DNA of 64,000 nucleotides from an uncultured bacterium (lineage in GTDB: Bacteria > Actinomycetota > Thermoleophilia > Solirubrobacterales > 70-9). Both the position numbers and the translations under genes were made by a program. Below the pieces are notes generated by a model, which saw only the letters and a program-made list of their open reading frames with translations, was not told the origin of the DNA and did no database searches. Below, piece after piece: positions 33,602 to 42,105 of the stretch. The stretch covers positions 38,061 through 102,060 of the forward strand of contig CAIUSP010000024.1 in NCBI GenBank assembly GCA_903901855.1, given 5' to 3'. Position 1 is the stretch's first letter. Each line of letters opens with the position of its first letter.

Positions 33602-34309
33602 TCAAAGCGACGAGGGATCCTCCAGGTGCGCCCGCAGACAGCCCAGGAAGCGGGCCGCGTCGGGTCCGATGAGGATTCGGTGATCGCATGCGAGCTCGAG
33701 TGGCAGTGTCGGCCGTGGTTCGACCCCTTCGCCGCCCTGTGAGACAGACCGTTCCCTGACGGCCGATGCTCCCAAAGTCGCCGCTTGGGGCGGGTTGAGT
33801 ATCGGCGTATACCTGTCCACCCCGTGCATGCCGAGGTTGGAGACGGTGAAGGTTCCTCCCGAGAACTCTGGGGCCGTGATCGTCCCGTCCCGGGCCTTCC
33901 CGACGAGGATCTTGGTCTCCTTCGCGATCTCGCCGAGAGGCTTCCGGTCGGCTTCGAAGATGGTCGGGAAGACGACCGATGCATCGTCTGCCACTGCGAA
34001 GCTGAGGTTGATCTGCGAGTAGATCTCCACCTGTCCATCTCGGTAGGCGCCGTTCACCCTCGGCACCTCGGCCAGAGCCAGCGCCGCCGCCCTCAGCAAG
34101 AGATCGTTGATCGTTGCATCGGCACCGTCCCGCACCGCGAGGGCTTCGCTCATCTCCACCTCTACGCCCAGATAGAAGTGCGGCGCGGTGGCCTTCGACT
34201 CGGCCATCCTCCGGGCGAAGGCCGCCTGTTGGCGATCGAGCGCGACCTGTTCTACCTGGCCCTTGGTGCCGGTCGAATCTCCTCTTTCGGTGTTCCCGTC
34301 GCTCGTCAT
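33602..34309 (-). CDS. E2-type acyltransferase catalytic domain only, with altered active site
   Basis: 235 residues that align with just the C-terminal catalytic domain of dihydrolipoyl acyltransferases (KATAPHFYLGVEVEM, DATINDLLLRAAALAL, VNGAYRDGQ, INLSFAVA, GGTFTVSNLGMHGVDRYTPI, LELACDHRILIGPDAARFL). There is no lipoyl domain and no E3-binding domain; the N-terminus is a short hydrophilic tail. The family's H-R-x-x-D-G reads H-R-I-L-I-G: His is kept but Asp is Ile. It overlaps the DsbA-like gene upstream (ATGA) and sits between lpd and lipB. It could be a regulatory or differently acting acyltransferase, or a degenerate E2. Confidence 0.85.
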   Translation of the reverse strand: MTSDGNTERGDSTGTKGQVEQVALDRQQAAFARRMAESKATAPHFYLGVEVEMSEALAVRDGADATINDLLLRAAALALAEVPRVNGAYRDGQVEIYSQINLSFAVADDASVVFPTIFEADRKPLGEIAKETKILVGKARDGTITAPEFSGGTFTVSNLGMHGVDRYTPILNPPQAATLGASAVRERSVSQGGEGVEPRPTLPLELACDHRILIGPDAARFLGCLRAHLEDPSSL

Positions 34310-34908
34310 TGCTCTCTCTCGGCTTGGCTCGCGTCTAGATTGGCAAGGACCGCCGCCTCGATGCTTCCTTCCCCCTCGAACAAGTCAGTTCCTACCGACA
34401 CGGTGGGGGTCATCGTGACGCCGAGGACCTCGGCCTGGTGGTGATTCTCATCGAGACGCCTCGCGATTGCGCTCGACTCGATCCCTTTGCTGACCGCATT
34501 CGGATGCAGCTCACACGAGGCGGCGGCGATCATCACGTTGTCCGGGTCGGCGAGACTCCTCCCCGCTGCGAACTGCTGTCGGAACGCCGCCAGCGAGACG
34601 GCGATCACCCGACCTGCCTCCGCTGCATAGAGGACACCGAGCAGCGCCGTTTCGCTGTCGGTCTCATCTGGCCATCCAGCCGGGAAGCGTGGCTCCGCAA
34701 GCCCGATCTCGGTTGCGCGTTTGAGCACCTCTGCGCGGGTCCGATCCGGATCGGGTCGGCGCTCCGACCCTCCCACGAGGCGTGATGCGGCGATCGGTCT
34801 CCATTCGGGAAGCTCCGCTCCCGCTTCGTTGAATGCGCCCGAGATCCGCTCCGCGGCGATCCACGACCAGGGGCAATTCAGGTCGTAGTGGAAGAGCGGT
34901 CGGGTCAA
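34306..34908 (-). CDS. DsbA-fold oxidoreductase (mycothiol nitroreductase / HCCA isomerase-like)
   Basis: 200 residues with a DsbA-type thioredoxin fold: FHYDLNCPWSW at the N-terminus (C-P-W-S redox/GSH-like site), a long helical insert, and the cis-Pro strand MTPTVSVG near residue 165. It most resembles the Rv2466c/2-hydroxychromene-2-carboxylate isomerase group; in Rv2466c the site is CPWC, here the second Cys is Ser, so one-Cys chemistry is expected. TTG start inside the lpd stop (TTGA) and ATGA overlap into the E2-like gene make a tightly coupled trio. Confidence 0.85.
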   Translation of the reverse strand: MTRPLFHYDLNCPWSWIAAERISGAFNEAGAELPEWRPIAASRLVGGSERRPDPDRTRAEVLKRATEIGLAEPRFPAGWPDETDSETALLGVLYAAEAGRVIAVSLAAFRQQFAAGRSLADPDNVMIAAASCELHPNAVSKGIESSAIARRLDENHHQAEVLGVTMTPTVSVGTDLFEGEGSIEAAVLANLDASQAEREQ

Positions 34909-36272
34909 GCGTGTGTGGCCCAGCCCTCGACGGCCCGAGCAGCGTCCAGGACGGCTTCCGAAACGGTCGGGTGGGGGTGGATTATCCGGGCCAGTTCAGG
35001 GAATCCGCCCTCCAGGGCCATCGTGTTGACGACCTCGGAGATCATGTCGCAGGCACTGTTCCCGACGATGTGGGCGCCGAGGATCTCTCCGATCTCGGCG
35101 TCGCCCACGATCTTCACCATGCCGGCCCTGTCGTCGTAGACCACGGAGGCACCGGTACCACCGATCTTGAACTTCCCGACCTTGACTTCGTGTCCCTCGG
35201 CCTTGGCCTGCTCCTCTGTCATGCCGACGCTCGCCACCTGCGGATGGCAGAAGGTCGCGCGCGGGATCAGGTGGGGATCGACCGCGTGGGCATCGAGCCC
35301 GGCGATCGCCTCGGCTGCCACCACGCCTTCCTCGGATGCTTTGTGGGCCAGAGCGGGACCTGCCACCAGATCCCCGATCGCATAGACCCCCTCTACCGAG
35401 GTCTGCATCGTCGAGTCCACCGCGATCTTCCCGGTCTCGTCGAGGGAGAGGCCAGCCGCCTCCAACCCGAGTTCGTCCACATCGGGCCTGCGTCCGCCGG
35501 CGACCGCGAGGAAATCGGCCTTGATCTCGTCGTCGCCCACCTTCACCTTCACGGCTGTCTTCTGCTCGGTGACACCCTCCACCTTCGCGCCCATCCGCAG
35601 ATCTACCCCGTCTTCACTGAACTGCCTCTCGACCACGCGTGACATCTCGGGTTCCTCGGTGGGCAAGACACGATCCAGCATCTCGACCAGAGTCACGGCG
35701 GTCCCCATCCTCGAGTAGGCCGAGGTGATCTCCGCCCCGGATGCACCCGCTCCCGCCACCACGATCGACTTCGGCTGCTTGTCTGGAGACCAGGCTCCCC
35801 AGGTATCCAAGACCCGGTCCGAGAAATCGATGCCCGGCAGCGCTACGGGGACCGATCCGGTCGCGAGGATCACCGACTCGGCCTGATGGGTCTCTCCTCC
35901 GACCTCGACCTCTTTGGCGCCGACCAGCCGTGCGGCACCGTGGATGAACTCGACCTTGTTCTTCTTCCAGAGCATTTCGACTCCGCCCTCGAGAGTTTTC
36001 GAGACACTCTCCCGTCGCGCCTGGACCTTGGGCCATTCGATCCCCACCCCTGTCGCCTTGATCCCGAGGTCGGCGCCGTGCCGATTGACCTCGTCGTAGA
36101 CCTCAGCGGTGTGGAGGATCGTCTTGGCCGGGATGCAGGCGTAGTTGAGGCACCTCCCGCCTGCCTTGTCGCTGTCGATCACGGCGACCTTCTGACCCAG
36201 CTGTGCGGCACGGATCGCAGCGACGTAACCACCTGGGCCGCCACCGATCACGATCGTGTCGAAACCTGCCAT
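34905..36272 (-). CDS. lpdA: Dihydrolipoamide dehydrogenase (E3)
   Basis: 455 residues. FAD-dependent disulfide oxidoreductase that reoxidises dihydrolipoamide. N-terminal FAD site VIGGGPGGYVAAIRAAQLG, redox C-x4-C in GGRCLNYACIPAKT, NAD site VVAGAGASGAEITSAY, AIGDLVAGPALAHKA and the C-terminal His-Glu pair in IIHPHPTVSEAV. First gene of the lpd/DsbA/E2-like/lipB/lipA run. An extended -10 (TGC TAGGGT) lies 8 bases before its ATG. No E1 or full E2 genes are nearby. Confidence 0.96.
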   Translation of the reverse strand: MAGFDTIVIGGGPGGYVAAIRAAQLGQKVAVIDSDKAGGRCLNYACIPAKTILHTAEVYDEVNRHGADLGIKATGVGIEWPKVQARRESVSKTLEGGVEMLWKKNKVEFIHGAARLVGAKEVEVGGETHQAESVILATGSVPVALPGIDFSDRVLDTWGAWSPDKQPKSIVVAGAGASGAEITSAYSRMGTAVTLVEMLDRVLPTEEPEMSRVVERQFSEDGVDLRMGAKVEGVTEQKTAVKVKVGDDEIKADFLAVAGGRRPDVDELGLEAAGLSLDETGKIAVDSTMQTSVEGVYAIGDLVAGPALAHKASEEGVVAAEAIAGLDAHAVDPHLIPRATFCHPQVASVGMTEEQAKAEGHEVKVGKFKIGGTGASVVYDDRAGMVKIVGDAEIGEILGAHIVGNSACDMISEVVNTMALEGGFPELARIIHPHPTVSEAVLDAARAVEGWATHA

Positions 36273-36280
36273 CGCTTTTG

Positions 36281-36286
36281 ACCCTA
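36281..36286 (-). promoter_or_regulatory. Extended -10 box TGC-TAGGGT of lpdA
   Basis: On the minus strand TAGGGT, preceded by TG one base earlier, ends 8 bases before the lpdA ATG at 36272. The leader would be at most a base or two and contains no ribosome site, so a leaderless mRNA is predicted. Confidence 0.55.
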
Positions 36287-36312
36287 GCAGCGGCGACCTG
36301 GCCGTCGTGGCG

Positions 36313-36765
36313 TCAATCCTGCGGTTCTTCAGGGTCGTCAGGTGAACGCCGGACGGGCATCTGGATCCGCGCCATCCCCTTGACCATGAACCAGAAAAGA
36401 GTGCCCGCCACCGTGAGAACCAGCAGATTGCCGATCACCTGAGTCGCTGAGGTGGCTATCACCAGCCCCATCGCGGTCGCGAGCATCAAGAGCAGCAATA
36501 CCGTCTGGAATCCGAGGACGGCCCAGTACTGAGCCCTCCACATGCCGAAGGCCATCACACCGGTGAGTACGCTCGGAGCCAGAACCTGCAGGAAGGGAGG
36601 TTTCTCGCCATCGACCTCGACTCCGGCCAGCCATGCGATCACGATCGAGGCGCACACCAGCGTGGAGAGCGTTGCTCCGATGGTCACCACGAGTGGTCTC
36701 TGGCCCTCTGCCAAGGGTTCGAGTGCCTCACGTGCCGCCTTGTTCTTCTCCTCGGATCTGCTCAT
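36313..36765 (-). CDS. Four-helix membrane protein, hypothetical
   Basis: 150 residues: a charged start (MSRSEEKNKAAREALEPLAEGQRP), then four membrane helices at about 26-47, 60-78, 82-102 and 113-135, ending in a basic then acidic tail (RRSPDDPEEPQD). ATG overlaps the thiE stop (ATGA), so it is co-translated with thiE. No known transporter motif; it is not a recognisable ThiW or YkoE. Function unknown. Confidence 0.78.
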   Translation of the reverse strand: MSRSEEKNKAAREALEPLAEGQRPLVVTIGATLSTLVCASIVIAWLAGVEVDGEKPPFLQVLAPSVLTGVMAFGMWRAQYWAVLGFQTVLLLLMLATAMGLVIATSATQVIGNLLVLTVAGTLFWFMVKGMARIQMPVRRSPDDPEEPQD

Positions 36766-37427
36766 CGATCAAGTATTGCCTGCTTCAGCACCATGGCCGC
36801 GGACCGGGGGTCCGCCGCATCGGCGATCGCCCGGACCACGCACACTCTCCGGGCCCCGTGATCGAGCACCTCGTAGAGGTTCGAGGAATCGATCCCCCCG
36901 ATGGCGAACCACGGGCGCTCCCCGGCTCGATTCGCCGCCAGATCTACGTAGTCGATGCCCGCCGCAGGGCGCCCCTCCTTGGTCGGCGTCGGCCACACCG
37001 GACCTACGCTGAAGTAGTCGATCGCATCGTCGGCGAGCGCCATCTCCAGCTGATCCTCCCGGTGGGTGGAGAGCCCGACTATCCGGTCCTCTCCCATCAC
37101 CTGTCGTGCCTCGGAGCTCGCGAGATCGTCTTGGCCCACATGCACTCCGTCGGCGCCTACTTCGATTGCGAGCTCGGGGTCGTCGTTGAGCACGAACAGT
37201 GCGGCGGTCCGATCCGCAACGCGGCGGAAGACCTCCGCTGCGCGGAGGATCTCGTCGCGATCGCCGCCCTTCTCACGTAACTGGATCACATCGACGCCCC
37301 CTTCGATTGCCTGCTCGAGCAGCGACTCCATCTCGGTTCCCTCCCGCGAGCCACAGCAGAGGTAGAGACGCGCTGCATGGATTCGCTCTCTCGGTGTCTC
37401 GACGTTTGCTCGCTCGCTTCCACTCAC
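36762..37427 (-). CDS. thiE: Thiamine-phosphate synthase
   Basis: 221 residues. ThiE couples HMP-PP with thiazole phosphate to give thiamine phosphate. TIM-barrel motifs are in place: DVIQLREKGGDRDE (phosphate and Mg site), LFVLNDDPELAIEVGADGVH, VGQDDL, VGLSTH, YFSVGPVWPTPTK and AIGGIDSSN. GTG start lies 6 bases after a TAGGCT box, so the mRNA should be leaderless and outside control of the nearby TPP riboswitch, which faces the opposite way. Confidence 0.96.
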   Translation of the reverse strand: MSGSERANVETPRERIHAARLYLCCGSREGTEMESLLEQAIEGGVDVIQLREKGGDRDEILRAAEVFRRVADRTAALFVLNDDPELAIEVGADGVHVGQDDLASSEARQVMGEDRIVGLSTHREDQLEMALADDAIDYFSVGPVWPTPTKEGRPAAGIDYVDLAANRAGERPWFAIGGIDSSNLYEVLDHGARRVCVVRAIADAADPRSAAMVLKQAILDR

Positions 37428-37433
37428 ACGACC

Positions 37434-37439
37434 AGCCTA
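37434..37439 (-). promoter_or_regulatory. -10 box TAGGCT of thiE
   Basis: TAGGCT on the minus strand ends 6 bases before the thiE GTG (37427). Same hexamer and spacing class as at lipA and the glycosidase-like gene. Confidence 0.55.
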
Positions 37440-37464
37440 GAGCGCACCCGCCCCCTGAGGCCCC

Positions 37465-37470
37465 TACATT
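37465..37470 (+). promoter_or_regulatory. Candidate -10 box TACATT of the RDD gene
   Basis: TACATT ends 6 bases before the GTG at 37477. With the thiE box on the other strand it makes a compact divergent promoter pair within about 50 bases. Confidence 0.4.
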
Positions 37471-37476
37471 TCAACT

Positions 37477-38640
37477 GTGGAGCAGGAGAGCCGACCGAAG
37501 CCCGTTCCAGCGCCTGCGCGGTCGGAACAGGGCGCGGATCCGAACCTGCTTCCTGCGGTTCGTGAGAGGGGAACCCCAGCCACCGGTCTCCTCTCGGTCC
37601 CCGTTCGAGCAATCGGAGCCGCCACTCGTGCAGGCCTCCGGGTAACCGGAGGTGTGGTGCGTGCGCTCGGAATCGACAGCGCTGCGAGATCGGTTCTGGA
37701 TCAGACCATCACCGGCCCCATAGCGGCACAGGTGACCCGTCAGCTCATCGAACAGGGTGTGATCGAGCGCGTCACTCAGGAGTTGATCTCAGGTGGTGTG
37801 CCGCAGAGGGTGGTCGATCAGGTGCTCGCAAGCAAGGTCCCCGAGGACCTGATCGATCGGGTATTGAGCCGTGAGGTGGCGCTGCGGCTGACCGAGCGGG
37901 TCCTCTCGGAGCCAGGGATCGTCCCGGCTGCCAACGAGGTCCTCGAGAGTCAGGTAGTCGATGAGATCTCCGAGACCGTGCTCGAGAGCGATGAGTTGGC
38001 GGCGGTGATCACCAAGATCGCCAACTCGGAAGAGGTCAGGGAGGCGATCGCTCAGCAGAGCTTCGGATTGGTGACCGAGCTCGGCGCTCAGATCTCGATC
38101 CGCACTCGCAAGCTCGACACCTGGCTGGAGCGGCTCCCGCGGAGGCTCGCGCACAAGGAACCCCGGACGGGCCCTGTGCCAGAGGCAGGGCTGGCAAGCC
38201 GCACGGTCGCGTTTGCCATCGACTACGGGGTGGTCAGCCTCTTCCTCTTCGTCCTCTCGGCTCTGGTCAACCTGATCGCCGGCTTCTTCACCAACAAGCC
38301 ACCCGGGATCGTCGCGCTCCTCTTCGGTGCGATGGCATTCGGAGTCGTGGGCGCGGTCTACCTGCTGGCCTTCTGGACGCTCGATCGTCAGACGCCCGGC
38401 ATGAGGTTCATGCGGTTGAGGATCGAGCCCGTGGTCGAAGACGATGTCAGTTTCTGGGATGCGCTCCGGAGGTTGGTCGGATTCGTCGTCTCCTTTGTCT
38501 TCTTCATCGGCTATCTGATGATCCTGTTCAGTGACCGGAGGCGGGGGCTGCTCGACCGCATCGCCGATACCGTCGTGATCTATGTCCCCGAGCGCATCCC
38601 TGAGCGGTTTAGGATGTCGGGAGAGCAACGGGAGTCCTGA
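37477..38640 (+). CDS. RDD-family membrane protein with long helical N-terminal region
   Basis: 387 residues. Residues about 70-215 are an amphipathic, repeat-like helical region in which a Val/Leu-rich pattern recurs (VIERVTQELI, VPQRVVDQVL, VPEDLIDRVL, VALRLTERVL). Residues about 230-375 form the RDD domain: GLASRTVAFAIDYGVVSLF with its first Arg/Asp, three or four membrane helices, and the late RRRGLLDRIADTVVIY with the second Arg-Asp pair. RDD proteins are often linked to transport, but no function is established for this type. It precedes the TPP riboswitch. Confidence 0.85.
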   Translation: MEQESRPKPVPAPARSEQGADPNLLPAVRERGTPATGLLSVPVRAIGAATRAGLRVTGGVVRALGIDSAARSVLDQTITGPIAAQVTRQLIEQGVIERVTQELISGGVPQRVVDQVLASKVPEDLIDRVLSREVALRLTERVLSEPGIVPAANEVLESQVVDEISETVLESDELAAVITKIANSEEVREAIAQQSFGLVTELGAQISIRTRKLDTWLERLPRRLAHKEPRTGPVPEAGLASRTVAFAIDYGVVSLFLFVLSALVNLIAGFFTNKPPGIVALLFGAMAFGVVGAVYLLAFWTLDRQTPGMRFMRLRIEPVVEDDVSFWDALRRLVGFVVSFVFFIGYLMILFSDRRRGLLDRIADTVVIYVPERIPERFRMSGEQRES

Positions 38641-38644
38641 GAAC

Positions 38645-38750
38645 CGTCCCGACGTGATGTCGGCGGAGGACTGAGAGGGTGGGAGTTGGAACCCACCGAC
38701 CGAACGAACCTGATCCGGGTGATTCCGGCGAAGGGATTGACTCGTCGGCC
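38645..38750 (+). promoter_or_regulatory. TPP riboswitch (THI element)
   Basis: The conserved core is present: GGAG-GA-CTGAGAGG at 38665-38678, a P3 stem GGTGGGAGTTGGAACCCACC at 38678-38697, then ACCTGATCCGGGTGATTCCGG and CGAAGGGA at 38708-38736. The closing helix can form from CCGAC near 38649 and GTCGG at 38744-38748. CCGAC can instead pair with the near GTCGG at 38658, an alternative fold. No terminator T-run is visible before thiO, so control of translation (ribosome site caggag at 38761) is more likely than of transcription. Confidence 0.93.
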
Positions 38751-38782
38751 CGGCGCTCTGTCAGGAGTCACTGCAATCGCTG

Positions 38783-39982
38783 ATGGACGACGAGAAGAGA
38801 AATCCCGGAGTTGATCCCTATGACGTGATCGTCGTGGGCGCCGGCGTAATCGGCCTCTCGGTGGCTTGGTGCGCGGCCCGCAAGGGGCTCGCGGTCTGTG
38901 TGGTGGAGCGCAGCGAGCCCGGAGCTGGGGCGAGTTCGGTGGCGGCAGGGATGTTGGCCCCGGTCGGAGAGGCCTCTTTCGGTGAAGAAGCGCTTCTCGA
39001 GCTCAGTCTCGCTTCTCACGCGATCTGGCCGGAGTTCTCCGAGAACCTCTCCGCCGCGACCGGTCTCGAAACCGGTTTCCTCCTACTGGGTGCCCTGCAT
39101 GTTGCCTTCGATGGCGACGAGGCTGCAGAGATGCAGCGCAAGGGCGATCTCCATGAACGCCTGGGACTGGACTCGAGTTGGCTCAGCCCGGATCGATGTC
39201 GCGAGCTCGAACCTCGTTTGGCACCGAATCTGGTGGGCGGGCTGTACGTCCCTGGTGACAGCGCGGCCGATCCCCGCCAGCTCGTCACCGCGCTGCAGGC
39301 TGCTCTCCATTCAGAGGGAGTCGAGATCGTTTCGAACACGGTGCCAAGCGGATGTGGATTCGGTGATTCGGGAGTGACCCTCGAGATCCCCGATGGAGCC
39401 CCGTTGCTAGCGAAGCGGATGGTGCTCGCCGCAGGTGCGTGGAGCGGCGATCCGGAGTCCGCCTGGCTTCCTGAGGCACTTCGTGCCGAGGTGCGACCGG
39501 TCAAGGGCCAGATCGTCGAACTGGCCGCCGAACCACCACACTCCCATCCGGTCGCGGAGCGAATCGTCTGCGGTGAGCGCTTCTACGCGGTCCCACGCAG
39601 CGACGGAAGCCTCGTGATCGGAGCCACGGTCGAGGAGAAGGGTTTCGATACGGGTATAACCGCAGGAGCGGTTCATGAGTTGCTCCGGGAGGGATACCGA
39701 GCTCTACCCGACCTCGCGGAACTCCGTTTCGTGGGCGCGAGAGCGGGACTGCGTCCTGCCACCCCCGACAATGCTCCCCTCCTCGGTTCCAATCCGATCG
39801 AGCCCAGGCTGCTCTACGCGACCGGTCATTTCCGCAACGGAATCCTGCTTGCTCCGGTGACCGGTGAGGTGATCGCGTCTCTGTTGGTCGACGAAGAACC
39901 TGATCTGCAGGTGGATCTCGATCTCTTCAGACCCGATCGATTCATCAAGCCATCTGATCCGTCGAAGGCGGTGACCGTATAG
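38783..39982 (+). CDS. thiO: Glycine oxidase ThiO
   Basis: 399 residues. FAD-dependent D-amino-acid oxidase family enzyme giving iminoglycine for thiazole synthesis. Motifs: VIVVGAGVIGLSVAWCAARKG (FAD), VVERSEPGAGASSVAAGMLAP, YVPGDSAADPRQLVTAL, VKGQIVEL, YAVPRSDGSLVIGAT, GLRPATPDNAPLLG and LLYATGHFRNGILLAPVTG. Directly behind the TPP riboswitch, and its stop abuts the thiS-thiG start with no spacer. Confidence 0.95.
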   Translation: MDDEKRNPGVDPYDVIVVGAGVIGLSVAWCAARKGLAVCVVERSEPGAGASSVAAGMLAPVGEASFGEEALLELSLASHAIWPEFSENLSAATGLETGFLLLGALHVAFDGDEAAEMQRKGDLHERLGLDSSWLSPDRCRELEPRLAPNLVGGLYVPGDSAADPRQLVTALQAALHSEGVEIVSNTVPSGCGFGDSGVTLEIPDGAPLLAKRMVLAAGAWSGDPESAWLPEALRAEVRPVKGQIVELAAEPPHSHPVAERIVCGERFYAVPRSDGSLVIGATVEEKGFDTGITAGAVHELLREGYRALPDLAELRFVGARAGLRPATPDNAPLLGSNPIEPRLLYATGHFRNGILLAPVTGEVIASLLVDEEPDLQVDLDLFRPDRFIKPSDPSKAVTV

Positions 39983-40963
<981 letters not shown>

Positions 40964-40980
40964 GTCGCGATAATCCCCGA

Positions 40981-41053
40981 GCGCCCCTAAGTCAACTGGT
41001 TAGACGGCCAGACTTTTAATCTGGTAGTCCGGGTTCGAGTCCCGGGGGGCGCA
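40981..41053 (+). tRNA. tRNA-Lys (anticodon TTT)
   Basis: 73 bases: acceptor GCGCCCC/GGGGCGC, D arm with AGTCAACTGGTTAGAC, anticodon stem CCAGA/TCTGG with loop CTTTTAA (anticodon TTT), T stem CCGGG/CCCGG around TTCGAGT, discriminator A, no encoded CCA. It begins 17 bases after thiG and is followed by the SGNH hydrolase gene. Confidence 0.97.
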
Positions 41054-41101
41054 CTGCCCTACCCTCGCTGGAAGCAGGTAAACCACGAGAGGATTCTCTT
41101 C

Positions 41102-42100
41102 GTGTCATCGAGTAGCCGAACCACGGCGCTGCCTGCAGTGATGCTCGCAGCCCTCATTGCTTTTTCGACCACCTTTGGGGTTGCCAAAGCTGATGGAGAT
41201 GTGGGTACTCCGAGGCTCAGAACCACCCCGGTTCTGCCCACCCTGGAAGGTGCCTATAAGAAGGCCTTGATCAAGCGGATCGAAACTTCTGAGAGGAAGG
41301 GCAGGCGCCTCAGGGTCTTCATCAAGGTCGGTGATTCGCACAGCGCCTCCAATCAGTTCCTCGCGCCGCTCGTCTGCGACGAGGTCTCGTATGCGGCCTA
41401 TCCCCAACTGCGTGAGACGGTCCGCTACTTCTCGGCTCGGACTCCGGAAGGTAAACGCTACGTGGAGGGTGCCAAATGCCCCAGCTCTTTCAATCGCCAG
41501 AGTTTTGCGGCTCTCGTCGGAGCGTCGAGCGTGTGGCCCACAAGCACAACGCAATTGCAGCCGCTTGCGCCGGCCTGTGCACGGGCGGGTGATAGTCCCG
41601 TTTCTTGTGAGATCAGGATCCTCGATCCTGCCTGGGCGCTGGTCCTGCTCGGCACCAACGATGCTTACTGGAGCATTCCGGATTCGCGGTACCGGAGCAA
41701 TCTCTCCCGGCTCGTTGATCAGATGCTCAGCCGCGGGGTTACTCCGATCCTCTCGACCTTGCCTCCGATTGGCCCGCTTGCATCCAATCCCGAAATGCAG
41801 GACCACATCCCCGGCTACAACGAGCAGATCGTCGCCCTTGCCCGCTCGCGCAGGCTCCCTCTGATCAACCTCTGGCGGGCGATGCAGGAGTCAGATCTGG
41901 TCAACGGGGGACAGATTTATGACCAGGTCCACTTCAACTCGCTCGGGAACGCCTTGCTGCTTTCACCTTGTTCAGTCGACAGATGTCGCGCTGCTGTCTT
42001 CACCGTCGCGGGCATCCATTACGGCAACAATCGCCGGAACCTCCTGGTTCTGCGCACCCTCGAGCGTATTCGTAGAGCGATCGCCGACTCGAAAAAGTAG
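41102..42100 (+). CDS. Secreted SGNH/GDSL-family hydrolase
   Basis: 332 residues, GTG start. A signal peptide of about 30 residues (LPAVMLAALIAFSTTFGVAKA). SGNH blocks: K-V-G77-D-S79-H-S (nucleophile Ser79), L-G184-T-N186-D (oxyanion Asn) and D274-Q-V-H277 (Asp/His pair), in the right order and spacing. Such enzymes hydrolyse esters of glycans or lipids; in envelope settings they are often carbohydrate esterases. Codon choice looks more A/T-tolerant than its neighbours, and it lies just 3' of tRNA-Lys, a common insertion site, but no integrase or att repeat was found. Converges on purH with a 5-base gap. Confidence 0.88.
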   Translation: MSSSSRTTALPAVMLAALIAFSTTFGVAKADGDVGTPRLRTTPVLPTLEGAYKKALIKRIETSERKGRRLRVFIKVGDSHSASNQFLAPLVCDEVSYAAYPQLRETVRYFSARTPEGKRYVEGAKCPSSFNRQSFAALVGASSVWPTSTTQLQPLAPACARAGDSPVSCEIRILDPAWALVLLGTNDAYWSIPDSRYRSNLSRLVDQMLSRGVTPILSTLPPIGPLASNPEMQDHIPGYNEQIVALARSRRLPLINLWRAMQESDLVNGGQIYDQVHFNSLGNALLLSPCSVDRCRAAVFTVAGIHYGNNRRNLLVLRTLERIRRAIADSKK

Positions 42101-42105
42101 GGGCG

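Noticed and set aside
40981..42100. Integrative element or prophage remnant at tRNA-Lys
   Set aside because: No integrase, no recognisable direct repeat of the tRNA end, and only one gene of unusual composition; not enough to call a mobile element.
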